A DNA stretch of 64,000 bases from Ahaetulla prasina. Lineage: Eukaryota > Chordata > Lepidosauria > Squamata > Colubridae. Made by a program: the position numbers and the translations under genes. Positions 1 to 9,318 of the stretch are shown here, piece after piece. The stretch's first letter is position 1. Every line of letters starts with the position of its first letter. The stretch is from assembly GCF_028640845.1 (NCBI RefSeq), contig NC_080539.1, positions 189,543,436 to 189,607,435 on the forward strand, given 5' to 3'. The notes beneath the pieces are model-generated. The model was not told the origin of the DNA, did no database searches, and saw only the letters and a list, made by a program, of their open reading frames with translations.

Positions 1-1886
1 TTAATGGAAATGATGATATAGTTTCTTCTTAATATGAAGTCCCATGTCTACATTACAGTTAATTTCCTCTCTATATATATAAACACTGTTCTGAAAGTAC
101 TACCACTTCCACAATTGTACACAGTCTCTCACCCTCACTATACCAGTGATTTATAAATTAATTAGTAGTGGATTGTCACCCACAGTCTTTCCTTCTTTCT
201 TGAGTATAGTTCTTTTAATCCTTTTTAAATTGCCCTTTTCTTCTGTAAATTATATCCAGTTTCTTCCTGGCCAGTAGGTTGCCTTGCCTTTGTAGGTACT
301 CAGCAATCAGTCCCTCTTCAAGATGTCTGTACCTTCCGATTTCTCAGCACTTTTACTCAACTTTGAATTATTTGCTTTCTTAATATCAGTTCATACAGAG
401 TAAGAAAAATCCCTCTTGGTCTTTTTACTTTACACAGCCAGTATTATCTATCATGTTGCAGTAATCCTGTCAGCCTCCGCATGCTGTTTTTATTGTTTTA
501 TTGTTGTATTGCTAAGTTCGTTGGGTTATTGCTGTCTTTAGTGCTAGGCATTGGAAAGGGGTACTGTATCTTTAATTGTGGGCCAGCTGCTTCAGCTGCC
601 ATAGGTGTGTGTGGGGGAGACTGGTCCAGAAACAAAACTGATGAAATCAAATCCTAAGAACCAATGGTTGTGCATAGCGGAGAGATGACATCATCTGAAG
701 TTGACCTCCACATGACTCTTGTGGGAGAAGTTGTCTGACCTTTGGAGGGTTTAATGTGGGGACATGTATGTGTAAGGCACGCCTACTACTCAGAACTTGC
801 TTTATTTCATTGCACTCAGTTCATTCTTAGTAAAAGATACCTTTCTCTACAAAAAATGGAGTTGGGGTTTTTCTTTCTTAAGTTTTGAAAGGAGGCACAT
901 CTAACAAATCCCTTTTAAGCCCAAACTTGCCGTTTGCCGCTGTGATTTGGAGGGAGTTCCGATTACCCTCCTCCTTCCTGGGGCCTCTTTCTTCCTCTTC
1001 CCTCTTTGGAAATCATCCAGGAAGGTCTCTCACTATGGATCATTCACGAGAGGTTGCCAAGATCACTTTACACCAGATCTGTCTCGCCGTTGTCCTGCTA
1101 TTCCACCGCTATCATTGCGCAGCTGTCTGCTGTCATTTCTTCACGGCCACCATTACAGGTCTTCTCCTTCCCCTGACCAGCTTCGCCAAGGCTTTCCTGC
1201 CTCCCGCTGTCTTGACTGCTGTCAAGAGCCACACCACAGGGCACCTCTTTCTTCCGATCCCCCTCTGAGGGATCTGGGACTCCAAAAAGTCTGCTGCTCA
1301 GTTGGAAGTTGCTGAGAAAGCGACTCTCTAGACTCTCTAGGAGTGCCGCTTTACACAGCTTTCCTCCTTGACAGCTGGCCCCGCCCTCATGCAACCATCC
1401 TGCACCTCTTGTGCACCCTCCTTGCACCTCTGCTTCACTTCCACGCACCAAGATCTATACCATCCCTCTCATCCATTCTCCCAGACCCTCACCATGCCCC
1501 TTCACTCCCCAACCCAGCAGAACCACCACTGGGATTTGCAACTTCCTGGTGACTTTTTTTTACTTTTCCACTTGTGGGAAAGCTTAGCCACTGCTAAGCA
1601 ATACTTTTCCACTGACTTTGGTTCTGGGAAACTGGTAAGAAATTGCCTTACCTAACAGTGGGATTGTTTATGGTGGCAACAGGGACTGCAGGGAATCTGT
1701 GTGTGTGTGGTAACGTAATGTCATTACTTAGCAATGGAAATTCCAGTCCCAATTGCCATCATAAATCAAAAACTACCTATATTTCTGTTTGAAAAGAAAT
1801 TGTTCCAAATACCTTGAAGCAGATCTGCACAGCACCTCATTAAATTGGGCCAACCCCCAAGATATTTAATAATTATAGCTAACATA
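1..1886. other. Unassigned sequence, no gene recognised
   Basis: No coding region, RNA gene or clear transposon terminus could be recognised. Bases 1-540 are AT-rich. Bases 540-860 are of mixed composition and end in an A-rich stretch. Bases 885-1660 are pyrimidine-rich on the plus strand and carry overlapping open frames of 60-127 codons on both strands with no family similarity that I can see, so they are treated as chance frames. Bases about 1620-1800 contain short motifs of the type 'acttagcaatggaaattcc' that resemble a dispersed repeat common in snakes, but the copy is too decayed to name. Confidence 0.4.
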
Positions 1887-2160
1887 GGGCTGCGGTGTGG
1901 CTCAGGCTGTAAGATAGCCTGTTATTAAACACAGCTGCCTGCAATTACTGCAGGCTCGAGTCCCACCAGGCCCAAGGTTGACTCAGCCTTCCATCCTTTA
2001 TAAGGTAGGTAAAATGAGGACCCAGATTGTTGGGGGGGGCAATAAGTTGACTTTGTATATAAATATACAAATAGGATGAAACTATTGCCTTACACAATGT
2101 AAGCCGCCCTGAGTCTTCGGAGAAGGGCGGGATATAAATGTAAATTAAAAAAAAAAAAAA
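1887..2160 (+). mobile_element. tRNA-derived SINE with L2-like 3' tail
   Basis: A short non-autonomous retroelement. The 5' part looks like a tRNA head: 'tggctcaggctg' resembles a pol III A box and 'gctcgagtcc' near 1956 a B box. A middle part follows ('aaggttgactcagccttcc', 'taaggtaggtaaaatgagg'). The 3' tail at 2102-2145 has the CCGCCCT...AGGGCGG hairpin seen at the 3' ends of the L2 LINEs in this window, then a poly(A) run. A 6 bp repeat AACATA lies at 1881-1886 and again after the poly(A), a possible short TSD. It resembles the copy at 3627-3894 closely. Confidence 0.85.
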
Positions 2161-3626
2161 CATACAAGACAAACCTTCTTCAAAGCAATGTACATAATCA
2201 AATAGATTTCCACCAGAGGAACTTTGACTGAAAAACATAGTATTTTTAATGAATTTTTCAACCACCTTTCAGTAAAGAACTTATAAAAGTGGCTTTACTG
2301 GTTCTTTTAATATTTTCTGATCTCTCAAGAGAACCTTCTGGATAAGTCTAATTGGGTGCCAAGTGTAATGACTTTGCTCTGACCTATAGTGTCTGTTTAG
2401 AAGTACTGGAGAATTCTGCTCAAGATCCAAAAGCCTCTATTCTGATGTTCCTTAAGTGTATATCTTATCACCCGTACTTTTAAATGTGTAAAAGTTCAAA
2501 ACAATTTTGATATCCAAACTTCCTATTCTATCAAAGTATTGGAAAAGAAGAATGTTTTACTTTTTATTTTAACAATTAATAAATAACAATTAATTAATTA
2601 ATTAACAATTAATATTGTGTGTTTGTAATAAATGTTTGCTTTAGCAGATAAAGTATTAATGCCTTTCTTCAGCTAAGAAACTTGCCTTGTCAATAGTCAA
2701 ATGCCCAGCTTGCAGATAATCAGAATTCCTTACATCCATTTGTCACTCTTGTAGCACTACTATCCTGTAGCACTTTTCTATATATTTATTCTAATAAAAC
2801 ATTCTGGCTACTGTAAGCTTTTGTCCCTTATTTCATTCCGGATATTTAAAATCCAGAGAATGGACAACACCTAATTTGTTCTCAGGACATGTAATTTTTC
2901 CACAATTTTTTGGTTTTACAAAAAAAGACTGTTTTTTTTTTAATCTTACCTGAATGGTTTTGAGAACTCATTGCTAGCAGAATCTAATCTTTTTAATTAA
3001 GTATGATAAAGGCTGGCTTCCACATCGACAATAATCTTGAAGAGCTTCAGTATTCCAGAACATAGAAAGTATGTCCAGTAAGCAGATTCATAGTCATTAG
3101 ATAAACTCTCAGTCAGAAAAACATTTTATTCTGTAAAGCAACGCAATCCAGAAGAATAGTAGATTGTTCAAGTTGTTTTCAAAATGTATTCCTGTAAAAA
3201 AAAATGTCTTATAAATTTGAATGCTTACACAAAGAAAATTTGCATTTAAGAAGGTATGCCACCATAGACAAAGTATAAAGATAATATCTGTAAACAGATA
3301 GAAAGTACCTGCATCCCTCCCTCCCTATACATTTTACTTTTCTTTTGCTCTTGCTCTTTCATAATATGCCACGCTTATTTATTCCCTCAATAAGGAAGAG
3401 CAGCATTGAAAGGGCTTGCCACTAGCCAGTATTTTCTTTCAATGCAGTATTTTTTTATCTCTGTTATACTTCTTCTTGTTCAAAACAGAACAAATTATAG
3501 TTAAGTGCCTAACCTTCCTTAATCTGTGACCTTCAGATTACTATTATCATTAGCCACCAAGATGCCAAATTGAAGAAAACGATTTGTCCTGAAAAATAAG
3601 TTATTTTAAGTTTTATTTAACATTAA
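2161..3626. other. Unassigned AT-rich sequence
   Basis: No gene or transposon end was recognised. There is a simple AATT-rich run at about 2575-2612. The rest is AT-rich unique-looking sequence. Confidence 0.4.
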
Positions 3627-3894
3627 TTTTTTTTTTTTTGGTTTTTTTTTACATTTATATCCTGCCCTTCTCCGAAGACTCAGGGCGGCTTACAGTGTAT
3701 AAGGCAATAGTCTCATTCTATTTGTATATTTTTACAAAGTCAACTTATTGCCCCCCCAACAATCTGGGTCCTCATTTTACCTACCTTATAAAGGATGGAA
3801 GGCTGAGTCAACCTTGGGCCGGGCTTGAACCTGCAGTAATTGCAGGCTACTGTGTTCTAATAACAGGCTCTAACAGCCTGAGCTATTACGGCCC
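3627..3894 (-). mobile_element. tRNA-derived SINE with L2-like 3' tail
   Basis: Same family as 1887-2160 but in reverse orientation. Read on the minus strand it starts GGGCCGTAATAGCTCAGGCT (A-box-like TAGCTCAGGCTG), has a good B box (GGTTCAAGCCC, near 3822-3832), then the conserved central part. It ends with the CCGCCCTGAGTCTTCGGAGA-type hairpin tail near 3660-3690 and a poly(A), seen as poly(T) from 3627. The ORF that crosses it is incidental. Confidence 0.87.
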
Positions 3895-4225
3895 ATATTG
3901 GCATAATGATAGTATATACATATCAGTAGTATAAACACATCAACTAGATAATGGCTTCACACATTAGTTACACTGTGCCACTGTGTATTGCTCTTCCACA
4001 AAGTACATACTAGTTACCACACAAACATCTCTGTGATACGGACATTTTAAAAAGTATTCTCCCAGTTAACCCAATACCTTCAGATTTCAGTTTCATCCTT
4101 GTATTTTTCTTGGCAACAATGCAAAAGTGATTAATCACCAACTTGTTCCAATTTTTTTTTAGTTTTTCTCAGTTTAGTCTAATGTCTCCAAAATCACATT
4201 ACCACCTTAAGAAAAAATAATTGCT

Positions 4226-4718
4226 ACCAACTTGCCTTCCATTGAGGACCTGTATACTGCACGAATCAAGAAGAGGGCCGTGAAAATATTTGCAGATCCC
4301 TCGCATCCTGGACATAAACTGTTTCAACTCCTACCCTCAAAACGACGCTATAGAGCACTGCACACCAGAACAACTAGACACAAGAACAGTTTTTTCCCGA
4401 AGGCCATCACTCTGCTAAACAAATAATTCCCTCAACACTGTCAGACTATTTACTGAATCTGCACTACTATTAATCGTTTCATAGTTCCCATCACCAATCT
4501 CTTTCCACTTATGACTGTATGACTATAACTTGTTGCTGGCAATCCTTATGATTTATATTGATATATTGATCATCAATTGTGTTGTAAATGTTGTACCTTG
4601 ATGAACGTATCTTTTCTTTTATGTACACTGAGAGCATATGCACCAAGACAAATTCCTTGTGTGTCCAATCACACTTGGCCAATAAAATTCTATTCTATTC
4701 TATTCTATTCTATTCTAT
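4226..4718 (+). mobile_element. CR1/L3-type LINE, 3' end with (ATTCT)n tail
   Basis: 5'-truncated 3' end of a Jockey-superfamily LINE. Bases 4232-4426 encode the last about 64 residues of the ORF2 protein, with the motif DPSHPGHKLF followed by RRYRAL, RTTRHKNSFFPKA and ITLLN, which is typical of the C-terminus of CR1/L3/Rex1-like polyproteins. A short 3'UTR follows and ends at 'ccaataaaattctattcta', running into a (ATTCT)n microsatellite at 4685-4718. Direct coupling of this LINE tail to an ATTCT/AATAG microsatellite is reported for Snake1 L3 elements and is the best evidence here that the host is a snake. Bases 17684-18121 are a near-identical copy. Confidence 0.85.
4685..4718. repeat. (ATTCT)n microsatellite
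   Basis: About six uninterrupted ATTCT units directly abutting the L3 3'UTR; apparently seeded by the LINE tail. Confidence 0.95.
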
Positions 4719-6115
4719 TAAGACAGGCAATCAGCAATTAAAAGAAATCTGAATGTATTGTTTTTACAAGGTAAATTCTTGAGACCACTACCAAGCAGAG
4801 CAGTCAACATCAAAAAAGTGAGAAAATGTGATTTATTGCTTTATGTCATTCACTGTATAAACATTATTTTTATGAAAAAGGGGGAAAGCATATTGCTCCA
4901 CAACAGTATTAACATGCACAAATAGTTCATGGAGTATTGTATTGTATTTTTCAAATAATAATTGTGAAAATTACTGGAAGAATATTATGTTCTTCGTTAT
5001 TAAGTATATTTTATCAGAATAGAAATAGGTGCCTCTTCTTTATTTGCTTTATTATAATTTTAAAAACAAAGTTTCATGAAGATCACCTGTGTTCATTTGA
5101 TGTCTTACATTACACAGTTTTAATTATTTCCCATTTAAAAACTACCCATAACTTTTGTAACCAATTATTCCAGACATGTTTTATATTTTCATCTTTTCTT
5201 CCATCTTTCATTACCTCTAAAATTATTCAGTGTAGTATAGGGGTTTAAATGCTAGACTAGGCCAGAGAAATCCAGTGCAAATGCAAATATAGAATTTTTT
5301 TTTTCCTGTTTTACCCTGGACTACTCATTTTATTTCAGTCCAATGTACAAAACTTTATAGGGAAGGAATAAAATAATGTTTTCAGTTCCTGAAAGAAAGG
5401 CAGGAAAGAAGTCAAATAAATTACCATTATACTCCTTCATTCTCCTTACAATAATCAACATCATTGTGTAAATCTGCAAATCTTTGCTCTCATCCTGGTC
5501 TGCTAGTTTTTCCTTTGCATTCTTTTTTTTTTTTTTTGGCTCATTCTCTACTATATATTTCTTTTGCCAGCCTTCTTTTTTTCTAGTTTAATGCTCCCCT
5601 ACCAGCCCTTCAAGGTATATCAGGGATTCCATGAATGTTCTTTATTGCAGTAAGGAAGACTAGCAAAATCTTCAAAGCCTGTCCAAGTTCCTCTGTGCTT
5701 AAACAATATCAAGATCGAAATAATTTTTCTCAAACTTTCCCTTTATCTCAGGACTGTATAATCTTTTTTAAAAGTCTCTCCTTAAGGACTCATTCTGCCT
5801 TCACCTCTTAATAGCATTCTTATGACTTCCCCAAAGTTAACTTCATAAGCATGCTTTTGTCAGAATCAACCCCTTATCCCATACATGAAGCCAGGTCTAG
5901 CACTTATATTAAAGACAATGGCAGAGAAACACATCTTATATGATGTTGCTCTCCAAGCCAAATTGTCAAAAATGAGCTAAATCATGGTATAAAGTTAAAC
6001 TAATTAACCAACAATGGGTCATTGCCCTCAATGAGGGGCAAAAGATGAAAAATCACCTTGGTGCATTCTGGAGGAAATTCTACTGGCAAACCTCAGACAA
6101 ACAATTCGCACTGAG
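4719..6115. other. Unassigned AT-rich sequence
   Basis: No gene or transposon end recognised. It holds poly(T) runs near 5295 and 5525 and one chance open frame at 4937-5248 of low-complexity composition. Confidence 0.4.
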
Positions 6116-6763
6116 TGTTCTGACCCAGCCTTTGCGAGTACTACTCAACTGCTGACTTGTGAGGAAAACCCCTTTTTATTTAACAAGGCAGGAACAAACT
6201 GAGTTCACAGAAAAAACTCCTTAGATGTTTCAACAAGCAATAAAAGTTTCTGCTCACACCAGCTGAGCCAATTACAATTCTCTGAGTTCCCCCACAGGGA
6301 GGTTCAATTAGCATTTCAATCCCAACACAGAGTCTTGACCAACTTGGGTAATGGTAAAGAAATCCTGGCAAGGAAATCCAAGGAGAGGTAAATCTCCTGT
6401 AGCACAAACAGTTACCGATGGCAACCACACCCCTCCTCTTTATGTTCCAGCCAGGGAGGGGCTTGTTAACATCTTCTTCTGGAGAGCCAGCCCCCAGCCC
6501 TCTGTTGCTCCTCTCTCCTCTCTGCACATACACACATCTGGGACAAGCCCCAGCTGTTCTTCCCCTTCGCTCAGCTTAGGCCTTGAAAACAGCTCTCTCT
6601 CTGCCTGAGCTTGAATAGATGGACCCTGCTCTGCATCTGGCTCTGAGTCTTCTTGCTCCTCAAAGCCTTCCGCAGGCTCCGATGTTAACCCAAGCATCCC
6701 CTCCACCTCCTCTGACTCATCTGATTCAACTGCCAGCTCCACAAATGTGAGCGTATGCTCACA
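6116..6763 (-). mobile_element. Ty3/Gypsy LTR (3' LTR of a chromovirus remnant)
   Basis: On the minus strand a long terminal repeat lies directly downstream of Gypsy integrase and chromodomain remnants. It can be delimited as TGTGAGCATACGCTCACATT at its start (a palindromic start, near 6763) and ...GGGTCAGAACA at its end (near 6116), giving the usual TG...CA form. A polyadenylation signal AATAAA lies near 6180 on the minus strand, about 65 bases before the end, as expected for the R/U5 part. The second LTR is absent from the window, so no TSD could be checked. The boundaries rest on motif position and are good to a few bases at best. Confidence 0.65.
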
Positions 6764-7620
6764 TTTTCGGATCTGGGCAAACCAGTTGTTATATTATGTA
6801 ATGCCCACTTCTCCCTGGGTCTGACAGTCTGGATGTGGCCGTGAAGGGAACTTCTCGTGGAATGCCTGCACCAAAGCAGGAGCATGCACAGTAGCCATGT
6901 CCTTTCACATGAACTCCTCTGGTCCATAGCCCTTTCATTCGATCAAGTACTGCCTTTAGCCACTGGGAATTTTAGATGCTGGCGACCTCATATGCGAGAG
7001 AGCTGTCTCCATCACACATTCAGGTGGGGTACACTCTGGTTGGCAGAGTGGACAGGCCAGTCATTCTGGAACCAGGACGAACCAGTGAAAGATCGGATGT
7101 ACTCTGAGCTTGGGTGGCAATGTTGGATGATAAGCGACAGAGTTAACGACAGCTTTGATGCGGAAAGGGCCTAGGTACGGATGACCCAATTACTTGACAG
7201 GCTGGTCGGACAGAAGGTGCTGGGTTGACAGCCATACCCAATCTCCCATAGCCAATACCGGCGTATCACACCAAGACCAATCAGCATCTTTCTTATAATC
7301 TGCCTTGGCTTTATCCACTTGCTGTCGCACCGATTGATGGACAGCCTTTAATTCAGCAAGACAGTTGTTAGCTACAGGAACTGGCAAGTCAAGCTGCATG
7401 AGGGGGAAAAAACTGAAGATGTTACCCAACATTGGCCAGAAAAGGTGTCATCTGCACGGAGGTGTGTTGTGAGTTGTTGAGAGCAAACTCGGCTAATGAA
7501 AGATAGTCTGCCCAATTTCCCATTTCTGATTCAAAAAGAAGCGCAGATATTATTCCAGGATTCTGATCCCTTTCTCAGTTCCGCCATCTGTTTCCGGATG
7601 ATGCGCCAACAGACATACAA
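6764..7620 (-). pseudogene. Ty3/Gypsy chromovirus pol remnant (integrase C-terminus and chromodomain)
   Basis: Broken remains of a retrotransposon integrase, read on the minus strand. From 7620 leftwards come the part of the integrase core with an ADYLSLAEFALNNSQHTS-like segment (about 7440-7530), then a coiled spacer with AVHQSVRQQVDKAKADYKK and the motif LAMGDWVWLSTQHL (7190-7430), which is the GPF/GPY-type region of Gypsy integrases. In another frame, pieces reading KGYGPEE and VHAPALVQAFHEKFPS (about 6830-6930) match the end of a chromovirus chromodomain. Several frameshifts and stops separate the pieces, so no intact protein is possible. Gag, protease, RT and the 5' LTR are missing. The LTR at 6116-6763 is its 3' neighbour. 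Confidence 0.75.
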
Positions 7621-7750
7621 TATTTCACAGAAGTGAGTACATCCCCTCACATTTTGTAAATATTTAAGTATATCTTTTCATGTGACAACACTGAAGAAAT
7701 GAGACTTTGCTACAATGTAAAGTAGAGAGTATACAGCTTGTATAACAGTG
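7621..7750. mobile_element. Short conserved DNA-transposon-like fragment
   Basis: A block of about 130 bases lies between the Gypsy remnant and an L3 fragment. It contains 'aagtgagtacatcccctcac', 'catgtgacaacactgaagaa' and 'cagcttgtataacagtg'. I recognise this string as one that recurs with little change in fish genomes, probably as the non-coding part of a Tc1/mariner-like transposon. The class is from memory and uncertain. No terminal inverted repeats are visible here, so it is a fragment. Confidence 0.45.
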
Positions 7751-7751
7751 G

Positions 7752-8643
7752 AACCTACAGCCACCTATCTCCATAACCCCCATCTCAGACACACCAACAA
7801 CAGACAAGCCTCCTACAACTGATCCATCCCATTGGGTTCACAACCTCTAGTGATCACAGAAAAGGCAATGCAGGACCTATTTCACAGACAAAAGCCAGGA
7901 AAAGCTCCAGACAAGATAACTCCTTCTTGCTTAAAAGTCTAAGTGCTGACCCATTGGCCCCCATCTTCACCCATATCTTCAATAAATCACTAGAGATGTG
8001 CTTCATTCCTTCTTGCTTCAAACGCTCTACCATCATCCCAGTGCCGAAGCCCACTATCAAGGAACTGAATGACTACAGACCAGCCTTTGAAAGGCTAATG
8101 CTTTCCTACTTGAAAACTATCACAGATCCGCTGTTAGACCCCTTGCAATTTGCATACCGAGCAAATAGATGATGCTGTTAATATGGCTCTGCACTACATC
8201 TTACAACATCTTGAATCTCCAAAGACCTATGTAAGGGTCCTCTTTGTAGACTTTAGTTCAGCATTCAATACCATCATTCCAGTCACTCTTCTAACTAAGC
8301 TAAACCAGCTACAAGTACCTGAACGGACTTGTAAGGGGATCACAAGCTTCCTAACAAACAGGAAGCAGCAGGTAAAGCTAAGCGGGATCACTTCAGATAC
8401 CTGTACAATTAGCACAGGGGCCCCCGAAGGCTGTGTGCTCTCTCCACTTCTCTTCTCTCTGTATACCAATGACTGCATCTCCAACGATCCATCTGTTAAT
8501 CATCTGAAATTCGCAGATGACACAACAGTGATTGGTCTCATTCGAGACAATGACGAATCTGCATATAGACGTGAGGTCGAACGACTAGCCTTGTGGTGCG
8601 ACTGTAACAATCTGGAACTGAACAGACTCAAAACTGTAGAAAT
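7752..8643 (+). pseudogene. CR1/L3-type LINE ORF2 fragment (reverse transcriptase)
   Basis: Remnant of a LINE polyprotein covering the endonuclease-RT linker and most of the RT fingers and palm. Visible pieces are [18 protein letters not shown] and [13 protein letters not shown] (7927-8060), AYRANR (8150-8168, followed by an in-frame stop), VRVLFVDFSSAFNTIIP (RT motif A, about 8220-8280), TGAPEGCVLSPLLFSLYTND (motif B, about 8415-8475; the usual PQG reads PEG) and LKFADDTTVIGLI (catalytic FADD, about 8500-8545). One frameshift and one stop separate the N-terminal piece from the 184-codon frame at 8150-8704. The LINE stops abruptly at 8643, where the L1-related element begins. The motifs fit the L3/Rex1-like group; CR1 proper is less likely. 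Confidence 0.75.
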
Positions 8644-9318
8644 GGGCTTCCGGTTTGGCTCCGCTTCATTGATGGCAGTCTTTTTTAGACTGCTAACCCT
8701 GTAGTCTGTAGAGCTGCCAGGACAGCATCAATCAGCTGTCTGGCAGCTTGTAAATCTCCCCCTCGGGCAAAGAGGGAGACATGAGCATTCAGGCTGAAGT
8801 TGAGCCACCCAGAGAAGCCTCAGAAAAGTTTCTGGAGGCTTGAGGGAAGTGCTCCTTCCAAAGCCTGAAAAAAGCTCCAGACTCGGAGGGCATCTGCCTT
8901 TTGGCAGGAAAAAACGTAGCGTCCAATCTCTGCGGCAGAAATTGATTTGTGATGGATTGTAACGCGGACAGAGCAGAAACTGGAGTTCTAGCATTTGTTT
9001 GTAAGAAGACTGCAAGCCCCTAATAGAGGATACATTTGTTGCGAAGATAGGAGAGAAGAATGCAAATGGCGTTTTGTGGAATGCGAGCAAATGGCGATTT
9101 GTGTATTGGAAACGAAAGTTAAAGAAATGCTTATTAACAGCTAGTGTGGAACTAGGAAATATACAAGATACTGACTAAATGGAAGAAATGAGAATTTTAT
9201 GATTTATATTTTTTCTTCTTCTTTGGGATTATAGTGATTTAGAAGAAAAGTTTTTTGAATCTTTCCTTTTTAACCCCTTTTTGTCCTCTGTTACTGGGTA
9301 GGTTATATATTTAAAAAA

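Noticed and set aside
885..1655. Overlapping frames of 60-127 codons in the pyrimidine-rich region
   Set aside because: Frames occur in several phases on both strands, none resembling a known protein; expected by chance in a stop-poor CT-rich stretch.
1887..1975. Possible functional tRNA gene
   Set aside because: The tRNA-like head is the start of a SINE: it runs into the SINE body and L2-like tail, and the cloverleaf is not complete.
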